Below are positions 1 through 12,823 of a stretch of DNA of 64,000 nt, piece by piece (position 1 is the stretch's first letter; every line of letters begins with the position of its first letter). Position numbers and translations under genes: made by a program. The stretch comes from Antedon mediterranea (taxonomy: Eukaryota; Echinodermata; Crinoidea; Comatulida; Antedonidae): contig NC_092671.1 in NCBI RefSeq assembly GCF_964355755.1, positions 16,587,501 through 16,651,500 on the forward strand, written 5' to 3'. Under the pieces are notes generated by a model. The model had not been told where the DNA came from and searched no databases. It worked only from the letters and a program-made list of their open reading frames with translations.

Positions 1-3000
1 CTTTAGTTTATATTTTCCACATGGCTTCACTTTCGATTGACATACACGCAATGTAACAGAGATGTATAAATTAACATAATGTGTTCCATCTCAATCGTCC
101 TACATATTACAGTAAAGTACATTCCCTTTGTCTCTCGCCGTCGACACTCTCGTAGCTCTTACAAGCCCGAATTAGTCTCAAGGTCAGAGAAGTATTGATT
201 TTTCTACCAACGTTAATTTGACTTAGTTTTCATGGATGTTGATCTTTATGTAGTCAATATTAAAGATGTTTTTAAGAATTCTGCCAATAGCAATTATGTC
301 CCCAGTAACTCTACACCCTTCTTAGACAATTCTCATCTTCAAATTGCATTGCATGTTACTCTGGCCTTGAAGAAATCAATGCAACCACTGCAATATTAGA
401 AAATATCACTACTATTACATTACAATAACAATTTCTGATTTCATATCAGCACTTACAGAAAATACAGCACAAAAACTGAGTGTACAATGTAAACATACTT
501 TACTAGATATTGCTACCTACATTATATAATACAGTATATTAAAAATTGATTTGTTCGTGCCAGTTCAATTTTTAAAGTTCAGAAAATGTTAAATTAGTTT
601 TGAGCTACACATGATTATAGAGTATCATATTATTTTGTACCTTTTTATCTTTATTAAATTATTATTCACAAATTTATTTAAATGGAAATATACTGAGATG
701 GATACAGTTTAAGCCAAATGTGAATTCAGAATAAGCTATCAGGTCTAATTTTCTATCTTATATTTATATTGTTATATGATTTGTAAATGTAATCTATAAA
801 AAAATGTTGTGCCGCAATTCAATTCCTTCTGCGATGGCCAATTGTTATGAATATGTAATTGTTTATGTGAATATAAGAACCAGAATATAATAGTCTGTGT
901 ACACTCCAAACCATACAGTACATCTCCATGCTATAATAAGTGTGTCTTTTAAATTTAATAGCTGGGTAATGTATATCAGATTAATTAGAACAACTCCCTC
1001 CTTTAAAAATTGAAGGTGAAAATACAAAGGGTAGCGTAAACATTCAGTAACTACTGACAGTAAATTCAAACACATTCGTAAAAAATTAAAGGAGTGAGTT
1101 GAATGGTTGATTTAATTGTTAAGTATGTTGGTACATACATTCTGTATACTCTTTTTCATTCCATAGAGAATAATTAACATTGTTTCTTCGGAGTTATAAA
1201 CACTACACAGCACAGATTAAAATCATGTTATTCATTTGTAAACAACAGAGGCAGCAAATTGCATTCTGTCTGGAATATAAAACATGTTTACATACATTCA
1301 TCATTTGACAGATGTGTGAGATCATCGCGAATATTTACTGGTAACAGTACTCTTTAATTACATTGAACAAAAGGTGCAATTTTCAAATTTCAGAAGCACG
1401 CAATTGTGTTTGCATTTTAGTATCATCGTTACCCATACCGGTAAAATAGATAAAACACGATGATACTACTTTTGACAGGGTCAAGACTGGATTTAGGCCG
1501 TCTATACTGAGAAGATTAACACCATATCCTCTATACACATCAGCCAGATATAAACTAGGTCATGTATTAATAATTTAATAAGTTACTGATGTTTCTATTT
1601 TAGCGGCAGCTTTCAATTGTTGCATTACATGAATTGACACAAACATTTACGAAAAATAGTTTATTTTTAAAAAGATCTTGAGTAAATAAACACAGTAATA
1701 TATTATGGGTACAATACACTCATAATCTGGAGTAACTGCTTTAAACTATATTTTTTGTCGTTTCTTAAAATTGTGTTTTTAATAATTTTTTTAAACAATT
1801 TATATACAATTTGTATAAAATCATAGTTTTTTGTCTTGGATTATTGATTTTTAATTTTCTTCTTTAAATTCTGATACAATAATATATAACATGTATAATA
1901 AAATAGTTTAGTAAATTTTAATCAAAATAGAACACATATTTACTACATATATTTCCAGAGTTGTTTTTATCACGTCAGGTCTAGTTCAATATTGAATAAC
2001 AGAAATAGTAGGCTAGAATATAAAATGGCTATGAAGACAAAAAGATTATTATTGTGAAATATACAAGATATTATAATGTACATATTGATAGAATTAATAC
2101 TTGAAATATTTTTAGGTAGTACAGAGACGTTTGTTACATGAACTCTGGGCTTGCTAGTATCACATGTAAAGGCTATGTAAGTTTCCTGCAGCGACTGTCG
2201 ACATAGTCTTCATCACTGACCTTCTTACATTATACTGAACTACATTTGAAAGTAGGCCGAGTCGATACTGGACAAAAAAAATAACCGTGGCGATTGACGA
2301 TTGAGTTATGTTGAATAGCTCGCTTTCAGGCAGCTGTACAGGCCATGTAATGTCCGTGGTTCTAGTATGTCATAAAACAGCGGCAATATTCTACTCTATT
2401 GGAACATTAGTCGTCGTCGTTTCCATTTTCTTGTTCATTACATTAAACTCAAATATTTAATCTCTGGCTGCGTTATACTTTCTGAATGTCACATTGTCTG
2501 ACCTATAAGCTTTCATTAATGTTTATGAAATTTAAACTAAATGAATGTTTTCAACTTCACATCTGGAGGAAGATATATACAATACAAATCAAAACGTTGT
2601 GTTATTTTAACATACAGGTATAAATTTTCAATGCATACAGTACTAATAATTTATTTATAATATACAAATATTATAAAAAACACAAATATTTAAAGTATTT
2701 CAATATAAAGTAAAATGTTTTACATTGTTCATTCATTTTTATTTGCTTTTAAATTGTTCATTGAAAAAATATATTTAGAAATAAATAAATAATACTTTTA
2801 TCTAAATGTGTATGCTTCCAAGCTCAGTAAATAAATGTTTCGCTTACTATTTAATATCACTAATGTATCCAGTACTTAATAATAATTTTTGTTTTTAAAT
2901 GTTTTTATTGTATAATCATCTAATAATATTTTATGTTACTTGGACCCCACAATTAAAGTATGCTTTTCTCACGATTTAAATGAAGTTATTATTTGTTTGA

Positions 3001-4095
3001 CTTTGTAATTATTGGATGAAATTGAATTGAATTAAACGTCTTTTTCTTTTTACTGTTCATACAATGTGTTTTAAAATAAATTATAGCTTTCTAGGGCTTG
3101 TAAAATTTTATTTTTAGCTTACTGTCAGTGTATTGAAAATATTTTGTAGAAAGATTAAAATTAAAGTGTTTTAGATTTCTGAAAAAAAAATCATGTTGAA
3201 TCTGTGAAGTATTTATATAAATGGTAATTTTTAATCTAGTTTTTTGATATCGACTTTTAAAAAATTATGTAGAATATAGGTCATGAAATAGAATAGATAA
3301 TATTGACGGATCACTAACGGATTTCTATCTTAATACATTTATTTATTAATAATTCTTGACTCTTGAAATGATTTGTTATTAATCCAAAATTTCCCCATTC
3401 CGTAAAATCAGCAGCATTAATTTTAAAGTTGATTAATTCAATATGTTTATAAATCACTAGAAACAGTATATATCCCAGAGCAGTTTATCTTAACTTGATA
3501 TTTATTTATCTAATTATGAAAGTCAGAATAAGAAGATTTATAAATTTAATATTGATTTTGTAATTATAAGAGGGAAAAATCTTTAATTTCTGTAAAATAC
3601 AATATAGAAAGAAATAAGAGATATATTACAACAAATTTACAGTACTTCTACCCCTAGAGTAGAACCAACGGCAAATGGCGAAACAAACTTTTCTCGCCGA
3701 CGTATCCTTATTAATATAACATCATTTATCATTATTCTGTTGTATGTGGTATGGTAGCAGGCCTAGATGTTTATTTTACAAATAATATAGCTTTACGAGT
3801 TCAATTTTTAATCCTACATGTGAGAGTTTTAGGCAGCGATAAGATGTAAACAAACCAACTCTCATCGGCCTTCCATAACTTGAACTGCGATGTGGGTATG
3901 GATGACGTGATTTTTAAAAAGCGATTACCAGATAACCGATTAACGTCGGAGAACATTTTCAGTTGCAAAGCGATCATTTCTGTGGTTTGTGGTACTTAGA
4001 AAAAATTGATTATTTTTATTTTTTTCAGCAGAAACAGACCCTTAGTCTCTAGTCTCATCGTGACTAATATTAAACACATCTACTGTATATACAAA

Positions 4096-4097
<2 letters not shown>

Positions 4098-4146
<49 letters not shown>
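4098..4146. repeat. (TA)n microsatellite
   Basis: An uninterrupted TA dinucleotide run of about 45 bp, preceded by imperfect TA-rich sequence. Expected to be length-polymorphic. Confidence 0.95.
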
Positions 4147-4148
<2 letters not shown>

Positions 4149-7100
4149 AAAAGAGGCAAAGAACAGAAAACATACTAACATTTTATTAAACTCTTTAGCA
4201 TAGATATTATCAGTGCCATCTCAGTTCACCATTCTAATTTTTTTGAAGTCATCAATTACATAAATTACTGATATTGATAAGAATAATATGAAAAGTTAGT
4301 AGCAAGTAAATCAAACTAATCAACACAAATTGAACAGTTCAGTAATTTTTTAAACATAATATCAAAAAGTTTAAGAGAAATCTCTTTAACCTTTAATTCA
4401 CACATATTTTTATTTAGCATGGCTGTAATTTATTATGCCGATGTTATATAAATTGTTTACTCCAATTTATATAGTAGTACAGGCTAGAAATATTACATAA
4501 TCAAAATCAAACCTCTCATTTTTCAAAACCTCCATAAAATTGTGATGAACTATAGTTGAATAAAAATCAAGTAATTTATTTCACATACCGTAATTATAAA
4601 AAACTTGTATTTATCTTATATTTTAAAACTGCTGTAAAAAGCAAAGAAAAAAAAACTTGGACTAACTGTTTTATGGTAATCAACAGTGTTGTTATTTAAA
4701 AATACAGTAGGACCCTAGGAGATATGGCATCCGATTATCATAGTGTTAACACATATATCCCTCATTTGATTCACAAGAAAGTGTCCCCTTAATAAAGGTC
4801 ATCCCTTGAATAGAGATGTCCCAAAGAAGGAATTTATTGTACTGTATGTTCAATTTGTTGCTGTATCTCTGTATTCTACATTGTAATGAAAGAGAACATG
4901 TGAATATTTTAAAAGATAAAATCAAAGTGGATATAATGACTAGAATAGAACAAAACCGAAGTTTAAAAATCAGGAATTCAATTTAATTTTAAATATATCA
5001 AAAATATGTATTGATTAAATTGTAAATCTTGAGTAAAGAATGTCCCTTCAGGAATATTGCATATTGCAATTCCCCCTTCCTATTAGCACGTTCGTTCTCC
5101 CTCCGGAAAATGCTTTCAAAGTGTCATTTATACTAGAGATCAATGAATATTAGATACAAAGTTCATAAAACGAGCCTAAAGACAGACAAAATTATAGCGT
5201 GATATAGTTTTTGTATTAATTTGCCCGCATGGACAGGTAAGGGTGAAATATGTAGGTGTCAAGGATAACATAAAGTTTAACTGTTGTACTACATTGACGC
5301 AATATGCATATTAAGCATGTACAGTATCCATCTATTTAAGGATTTAAATGACAGTTTAGGCTCCAATTAGGTGTTTAATCATTTACTTTTGTAATTAGTT
5401 TAGGGACGAGGCTATTAAACAAAATTAATTTATTATTCATAGAACAATACTAGAGGAAAATGTAAACTTTGACCTCTCTTTGAAAACTACAGTACTTTCT
5501 AGAAGTTGTAGTATTGAGTGAGTGAGGCCGATCAAAGCATACTGATAGAAACGTCGAGAAACTCAACAGTTCTTTCTAGAACTAATATACATGGTGTACC
5601 TGCAAACTTTATATCAACATTTGATATCGCCATGCAAACCTTCAAACAATATACAGAATCTATTCTCAAGTACTGCCAATGCTACTATAACTTCTTCCTA
5701 AGTATTTTTAAACTATATTTATATTTTTGTATAAACAGTTTTATAGCTGTTTAGTAAGTTTTTTAGGTTATCAACTACAAGCTTTTAGCTCTTTGTTGAT
5801 GGACTTTCCAATTGTTTAATGTATCTTAGTCTATTTTTTTTAAATAATAATTTTCTTTTCTCTTTGGATGAATAAAATTAATGAAATGATTTAAACAAAC
5901 CTTGAGTAATTCACATTTCAGATGGGTTTTGTACTGTACACATCCCGTTGGTGTACATATACTGTATTTTATAAAACATTTACAAAACTACAAATTGGTT
6001 TTTGATGTTCTAAGAAACATAGTTCACAACACATGCTAAACATTGTAACACAAGATATTCTTTTAATTCATATAAATCCCCATTTTTTATAATTTTTATG
6101 AATATTATTATTACACCAAATTTGTTACAGCACAATGCTTCACATAATTTTCAAAAACAATGAAAATGTCATATACTGTATATTTCTGTTACAAACGTGT
6201 TGAACCGGTTTTCAACTTTGCGGGTTTGTTGTAGTAGTGCAAACAATCACAATGGTGATGCTGCGAAAATCAGCCTCTATTCTTCACATGACTCCCATAA
6301 TAATTTGTAGCCTCATTATCACCATCATAAATCATAATTTGTAGCAATAACTCAACTTCTTCCCAACATTCAGGTGCCCTTTGATGCAACTAATTTCAAA
6401 GAATATATTCAACAGAAATTACGATTTACAGAAATTGAACATCATTAATAATAGTACTAAGCCCTATGGTTGTATTCCTAAGACTGCAGTAATATCAACA
6501 TTAATACAGTTGAAATTACTTGGTATAATTTAATCAACAAACATGCGTAGAAATTGTAAAATTGATTATTCAACCTACAGTATAACTTTCACTATATTAA
6601 TTCTTGAAAAAAGTATTTTTGATCTACAGTATGAAACCTTTCAAAACCACTATTTACTATCATTAGTTAACATTTAAGATTCAAACTCAGACTCTCATAC
6701 TTCTTTAATAAGCCCTACCACTGCGTGTAAGCAATCTCGTCTCCTTTTGTAGATTTCTCATTGTATCAAGTTTTAAATTTTTCAGTTTATCAAAAATACT
6801 CTAACATGATTAGTACACCATGTTTCCTGTCCTGCAAAATGGCATACTTTATTAGTCGGTTCGAAATAAATAACAAATAAAACGTTTGTATCAATGCTAG
6901 AAGATTAATATGTCCATTTTGGAAGAGTAACATTACACTAGAGAACATTAAATAAAATGAGTTAATGGATATGTTTTAAATTTACAAATTAATGTATATT
7001 TTCAGCTTTAGGAAATTATGGTGCGGAAAAACATTTACGTAGGAAGCTTGATAAAAATAGCTTTCCTGAAACGGAATTAAATAAGCCACTTTTTCTACCC

Positions 7101-8124
7101 GCAATACATTCGACTTTAAACAACGCATAGACTACATAAGAAGTAAAAAGATAATAATGTCGAGAAGCAGTCATGCATTCGTGATAAGTAGAATGGACGC
7201 TGACCTTAACAGAAACTATGAAAACGTGACATTGAAATCATTGAATCGTTTACACCACGATTCCTAACGACCGTCAGAGAGAGAGAACGGTTTCATTTGC
7301 CATGGATGTAGGCCAGTTAAGACAAATGTAGTGCAATAAATACGGCCGTTAATTGGTTGGTCAACTGTCTGGGTGCGATGGATTCACTAACATCGTAAGA
7401 TAATATGTATGTTAGGTAATTGCGAATATAAAATGTAGATCCCTTTACCTTGTAATGGAATATTGTATGTTACAGTAGGTGATTGTAAAAACATATAGTA
7501 TGTAATTATTTTTATTTTTTTTTTAAACTGGATCTCTTGCCTAATAAAAGAATATGCATTGTGAAAATGAAAAACAAAGATGGATTGGCTGAATAGCAAG
7601 AGACTAAAGGTGGCTGAATTAATACAGTAGCAAGGGAATAAAGGTGATGATAGCAAAAAAACAAAATATCTTGCCAAATGTATGTAATTATTGATATACA
7701 AGTGTTAATCCATGTTTATCCAGCAAAAGAATTTGAATACAAATTTAATGACAACTGCAACACAGTTTACAAGTGATAATCAAGGGATACAGTAACCTAC
7801 TTTCAATTGCAATGTAGGTTTACCAGAATAAATATCATCATGTTCACTTGTTTTTATCAAAATAATTCTAGGTTTTCTTTCAAAACATTTTCTCTCTTCA
7901 AATGCATCATTTTTTTGTCAGTAAGTTCATACTTAAATGGTGGTGTAATGAAAAGGGTGAAATATTTTCATAAAGGATTTTTGTAAATTGATATTTTATA
8001 TAGACTTTAAATAGGTCATGCGAACTAACAATAAGCCACTCCAAAGTTTAGCCTATTTCCTAGTTAAAAAACACACCTGTCAATCAAAGGTACTGTAAGG
8101 TGTGTCTATGTTTTTTGGTCAATG

Positions 8125-8154
8125 CATGGAGAAATAAGTTCTTATTTCTCCATG
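8125..8154. repeat. Foldback micro-insert 1 (30 bp, 7-bp direct repeats)
   Basis: Perfect inverted arms CATGGAGAAATAAG and CTTATTTCTCCATG are separated by a 2-bp loop. The unit is bracketed by direct repeats GTCAATG at 8118-8124 and 8155-8161. Moving the boundary by one base makes the direct repeat 8 bp (GGTCAATG). The structure looks like a tiny inserted element with a target-site duplication. See the related inserts at 11297, 23001 and 49798. Confidence 0.8.
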
Positions 8155-8337
8155 GTCAATGTGATGACATCTTTTCAAACTGCCCTTTAAACATGTATTG
8201 ATTGTTCTCTGCTTAAAGTATTGGGCGTGGCTACCACACCCATGAATAATTAAAATTGATAAGGTTCATTCTAATTGACCTACTTCAATTGAAACCATTT
8301 ATTTATTCACTTCCAATGTAACTGTGGTGCATTATAC

Positions 8338-8540
8338 TTTTTTTAAGCAGGAAAGATATGAAGACAATGCTATTGAATAAAAAGGCAACATTTATGCAAG
8401 ATATCAACAGGTTTTCACTACTAAATCTGGTCTGTACTATGTTTTTTTAAGCAGGGCAGGTATGAAGACAATGCTATTGAGTATTAAATGCAACATCTCA
8501 ATGCAAGATGTAAACAGGTTTGCACTACGATATCTAGCCT
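8338..8540. repeat. Imperfect tandem duplication, unit about 100 bp
   Basis: Two adjacent diverged copies share the blocks TTTTTTAAGCAGG, TATGAAGACAATGCTATTGA, GCAAGAT and CAACAGGTTTTCACTAC or variants of them. Unit 1 is about 8338-8430 and unit 2 about 8442-8540. It is a local duplication with substitutions and small indels; no coding potential is seen. Confidence 0.8.
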
Positions 8541-10852
8541 TACAATTTACATTCAGTGGATGGGTTAAACCTATCCAACCCTGATAAAAGGGTCTGGTGG
8601 AGCTTTATCATTACATTATCTATCCTTAGATCCGATAAAGTCACTAGTACATACTCACTGTACAGTAATGTACTACACAGAAGCAATGAAATAAAATTAT
8701 TGTGCTAATGCAAGCTGGAAATATCACATTTCAGCTGTGGTAATCGCACATGATTTATATATTCAATCTAAGAAACACACAAAGCTGACGATTTTTCATT
8801 GAGGAAATTAAATTGTACTGAATCATTGAAAATTGAGAGGAAAAATAAAGTGACTGATTTATCCTGGTTCTGACCTATATAATTCATGACACAATTTTAT
8901 ATAAGTTTCATATTTGTTGTTTAATATAATTAAAATCAGACTTGACGTAATTTTACGGAAATCGGACAATAACCACCCGGACAATACCCACCCATTATGG
9001 ACTGGTGTATAACAATGTTATGCATTGGCATAGGGTTTTTTATCAATCTCTATAATAATAGAATGAGATTACATTTGTTACTTCCTATTATATGCCTTTG
9101 AATTCTTTGAAAATTTAACCCAGTAGGGTGTTTGCAGTATAAAAGTTAAATACCTTTCTTATTCTTGCAGTTTTAAAAAAGTTATGTAGTTTTTAAACAT
9201 GATTTCACTTATAAAAAGACAAAATAAACGGTTTTAAAAATGTAACCGAAAAGTAACTGTCTGTTTGTTTCTAAATACTGATTTTATTTTTTTATAATAC
9301 AAGAGAATACAGTATATTATAGAAAAGCAATAAAAGTGGGATGGACACATAAGACAAAAAAAAACACCATTTTCTGACAGACAATCTGACCATTTTTTAC
9401 TTTAAATTACAGTTTTTTCAGGTAAATAATTTCCCCGATCCAATTTTTAGTCAAAGCCAATAACTAATATGTGAGATTAAAAATAGCATTTGACAATACT
9501 GTACAGTATATCTTTAATCTACAGACAAACTAAGCAATACAAGTTAATGATGCTATATTAAGCTATCTGCAATAAAGGGCATCTTTATCTGATTCTGTGC
9601 ACACACCTTAATTATGTTTATTCTCAGAAATGAGTGCGCGAAAGCGGCCAACTCAAGGAAATAAATCAATCAGATTTGCTTGTGTCATTATTCACAATTA
9701 GGTGTTCCAATAACGACAGATTTCCTTTCTATTTTTGTACAATGCACATTTTTTTTATTATCCGGTTTAATATTACCTTTAATACAATGAGTAATTTATG
9801 TCAATATTGTACATCAAGTACAATATGAATGTCAGTTTGTGACACTATTCTATTTGAATGTTTAACTTATTAATTTATATTATCTCTTCCAATTTACTTA
9901 ATATTTACAAGAATTCAATTCAATATGTTTTATCGTTCTGTCACACTAAATCTCATATAATTTTCATTTAATACCAGGAAATTTTGAGCACTTTGTGAAA
10001 TTACAGATAAATTTAGTTTTTAAAAAATAACTACTACACTGTCTAAAATAATAAAGTACTGGGCCAAATGAACATAACGTTAGTATTTTTATTTGTTATT
10101 GTATAAAATTCACTTCAATCATCTGTACTGTACTGTAAACAAAACATAAATGAGACAAAAATAATTAGGAAAATTTTGATTACTAGCCTTAACTAGACTT
10201 TAATGTATTCATTTCAATAACAACATATTTTATGATTATTGATCATTTAAAATCAAAAGGTGTGTGTTAAATAAAATCATAGTTAAACAGATGGTATGTT
10301 GTTGTTTTCATTTTGGATTGCTTCCTTTTCAAACATAAGGAGTTGGTTTCCAAAGAAATGTAGACTATGACCTTTGAACTACATTACCTCAATCTGACAA
10401 TAATAAAGTTGAGAGTCTATTACCAGGCATCATATAGAAGAGTGACCTAGATTTTCTTAATAACATATCTACATAATTTCTTGGTTCTTCAATGTTTGAC
10501 CAGCATAATTAATGATGGTTTTCTTTATGATGCTTCTCTTCAAGAAATATCTGGGTACTACCATCAGCAATAAATCGTTCAAACTAAATGTCATATATTT
10601 TGCATTGTAATTTTAGGGGAGGGCTTTAGGCTTTTCGCTGGGACCTCCATTGGATCTGCCTATGTTAAAAGTACTTTTAATTGTAATACCTGACACAGTG
10701 ACAGGGAATATGTATACAGTACTAGTGTATAATAAGTACTCTAGCACAAAATATTATGACGCAATAGATTGTAAAAAGCATACAGTAAAGTAAGTACAAA
10801 AACAATTTGCCAAAATGTATTGATGGAAGCTACAGTACATGTACATATTATT

Positions 10853-11068
10853 ATTATTATTATTATATTATTACTTGTATAGCGCACATTTATACAACAT
10901 TTAATTATAATCAGCGGCGCTTCACATCAATTAGTATCGTAACATTCTTTGAAATATAGTGCTTTTAAATGTTTTTTAAACTGATTATAGTCGTAGTAGT
11001 GTTTAATGTGACTTGGTAATCTGTTCCAAATTTTGGGTCCTGCTACGGCGAACGAACGGTCAGCAAAT
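10853..11068 (-). mobile_element. 3' end of a non-LTR retrotransposon (LINE) with TAA-repeat tail
   Basis: Read on the minus strand from about 11065, the frame encodes DRSFAVAGPKIWNRLPSHIK, then a stretch with FKKHLKALYF, ending at a TGA near 10929. The block RSF-x-x-A-G-P-x-x-W-N-x-L-P followed by F-K-x-x-L-K is the characteristic extreme C-terminus of LINE reverse transcriptase proteins. After the stop come a short 3' untranslated piece containing GTGCGCTATAC and a terminal (TAA)n run at 10853-10875. This is a 5'-truncated copy, typical of LINE insertion. The exact clade (Jockey, CR1 or Rex-like) cannot be settled from this much sequence. Confidence 0.8.
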
Positions 11069-11296
11069 TAAACCATTATTGTTTGTGAGCATGTGTTCTA
11101 TTGATTCTTATATAGTAAAAGGTGAATCATAGAGCAATCAAATAAAGTTTGGTAGTAGTACCGTCCAATATTGGGTATCTTCACTAGATTTACTACTTTA
11201 ATCTTTAGAATTAAAACTAAATTTCAAAAAGAAGATGCAGACATCCTTAGATTAAATATTTCCCCTTTTTATCCTACTCATTGGCTTGACCAATTT

Positions 11297-11323
11297 ACTT
11301 GTGGTCACTTTCAAACCACAAGT
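11297..11323. repeat. Foldback micro-insert 2 (27 bp, 7-bp direct repeats)
   Basis: Inverted arms ACTTGTGGT and ACCACAAGT surround a 9-bp loop. Direct repeats CCAATTT flank it exactly at 11290-11296 and 11324-11330. It has the same architecture as the inserts at 8125, 23001 and 49798 but different arm sequence. Confidence 0.7.
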
Positions 11324-11451
11324 CCAATTTAGTTATTTAGGCCACATCAAGGACACATCGATCTTGGACTTATAAACTTGTTTTACAGCCAAATACTATT
11401 AACAATTTATTTTTATTTACTAATGCCATCAATATAAAGACTTTTTGATAA

Positions 11452-11571
11452 AACTCTGTCTATACTATTTGACAAAAAAAAGTCTGATGTGCCCAAATAT
11501 GGTAGTGATATGACATCACCATGTCCATATATGGGCACATCACATTTTTTGTCACATAAAATTTAAAAAAT
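11452..11571. mobile_element. Truncated copy of the CTCTGTCTACACT MITE
   Basis: CTCTGTCTATACTATTTGAC and the following GATGTGCCCAAATATGG match the left half of the better-preserved element at 42069-42239. The right half contains the inverted GGGCACATCACATTTTTTGT before the similarity fades. The unit is a nested inverted repeat, consistent with a short nonautonomous DNA transposon. Confidence 0.65.
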
Positions 11572-12743
11572 AAATAAACTTTCCCCATATTTCTTTTCGT
11601 ATTGCAAACATCTTTTATTGTGATTAGCTTCTGTAACTATAGGAGTTTCTTCTATGCTGTAACTATGCAGTGCTTTTGTTTTCATTAATCAATTGTTTTA
11701 TAGTTTTTATTTTTAATCAATAAAATAATATTTTAAAATTTTACTCCAGCCTCAATTTGTATTTGTTCAATTTAAATTTGTTTATGTTATATAAAATATA
11801 CATGTGTTAAACAGCAATTTTGTACAAAATCCCATTAGTGAGAACAGATTAAACGAAGGCTTATATTCAATTCACACTATTGTTGGACAAGAGCAGTGTT
11901 TGTTTCAGTGTAAACCTACTGTCAACTAAACACACTAGAGTTCAGGTGAAGCCTATGGCCAGGTTATTAGCCAACGAGTATCATATGAATAATTCAACGA
12001 GCAAGAAGAAGAGTCGCATCGATCGCTGGTTTATACTAACTCGTTTATCAATTGTGTGAGAAATCATAGTTACACGATTGTCCTGTGAGAATCAATCCAT
12101 CACAGGGATGGATCCATGGCAAAAAGTGGGAAGCAAACACATGCTCCAGGATCCGCCCTTTGTTTTTAATACCGTGAAATTGATTAAAAAATGTTAAAAC
12201 TCACTGGTCAAACAGTGATTATGAATTGTATCAACAAATCATTACATTACAGTAGTATTATAAAGATGTGATGATGTTAATACTGTATATTATGTTGTAT
12301 ACTGTGATAAAAATAATAATAATTGGTATTACTGTATAGCTCTTAATATAATGTTTCTAAGTCCTTTACACACAAAATGATCCATCAAATCCTAAAATAA
12401 TCAAAAAAGGAAGAAAAGTAGAGGAACAATTTACACCGATCAGTGTAACTGTGTAGTATAGTATGTAGAAAAGACAGATACAGTAGCATAGACAACACAC
12501 ACTAGGAAAGGCATATACAAATCTTAAGCCTTCAAAATGGATGAAGGGGAAAGTGATAATAGTATAGAAACCAAACCAGTTTCCACAAAGGAGGAAAAAT
12601 CATCATGAGCTATTCTGGTTAGGCCTACTGTATTTAGTGGCACTCTATTGTTTGAAAAGGGCACTTTGGGAAAACAATATCAGAAGAAATTAACAAAGAG
12701 AAGAGGGACAATACACACAAGGAGAAAGATACACCAAGCTTAC

Positions 12744-12823
12744 CTTGCAACCTTCACACGTGTGAACACCATAATGAAACCCAGAAGCTTTGTCACTGCA
12801 AACCTTACATAAAATGTTCATAT
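12744..12823 (-). CDS. First zinc-finger exon of a second NR1-type nuclear receptor (partial gene)
   Basis: The minus strand reads [20 protein letters not shown] then TCEGCK, a canonical nuclear-receptor first finger (CX2CX13CX2C) with P-box residues CEGCK, as in PPAR, E75 and Rev-erb receptors. Splice signals bracket it: acceptor TTATAGCAG just upstream and donor GTAAGC at 12743. The exon enters in phase 1 and leaves in phase 0, exactly like the first-finger exon of the complete receptor at 33566-38853, which supports paralogy. Its protein would be a DNA-binding, probably ligand-regulated, transcription factor in the nucleus. The remaining exons were not found: the second finger should lie at lower coordinates and the N-terminus at higher ones. 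Family assignment beyond NR1-like is not possible. A lone exon could also be a pseudogene fragment, but both splice sites and the frame are intact. Confidence 0.85.

Larger units (their letters stand above)
1..12743. other. Gene-poor AT-rich stretch left of the first nuclear-receptor exon
   Basis: I see no supportable coding exon on either strand here. Open frames are short, low-complexity and lack splice context. The region could be downstream intron of the minus-strand nuclear receptor whose first-finger exon is at 12744-12823. However, I could not find the second-finger exon (GFFRR block) or ligand-binding exons on the minus strand, so those exons are short, divergent or beyond the window. 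Repeats found inside (TA microsatellite, a tandem duplication near 8.4 kb, two foldback inserts, a LINE tail, a MITE remnant) are listed separately. Confidence 0.6.

Noticed and set aside
232-399. Plus-strand 55-codon open frame starting MDVDLYVVNIKDVFK
   Set aside because: Composition looks mildly protein-like, but there is no splice context, no recognised homology, and an isolated frame this long is expected by chance.
2400-2440. Minus-strand frame ending NEQENGNDDD before a stop, resembling an acidic C-terminus
   Set aside because: The frame is closed just upstream and no acceptor lies nearby, so it cannot be joined to an exon.
5518-5754. Plus-strand open frame containing TFDIAMQTFKQYTESILKYC
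   Set aside because: No family recognised, no ATG at the start, no convincing splice sites, and it dissolves into low-complexity hydrophobic sequence.
7157-7267. Plus-strand ATG frame MSRSSHAFVISRMDADLNRN
   Set aside because: 37 codons, unsupported by homology or splice sites.
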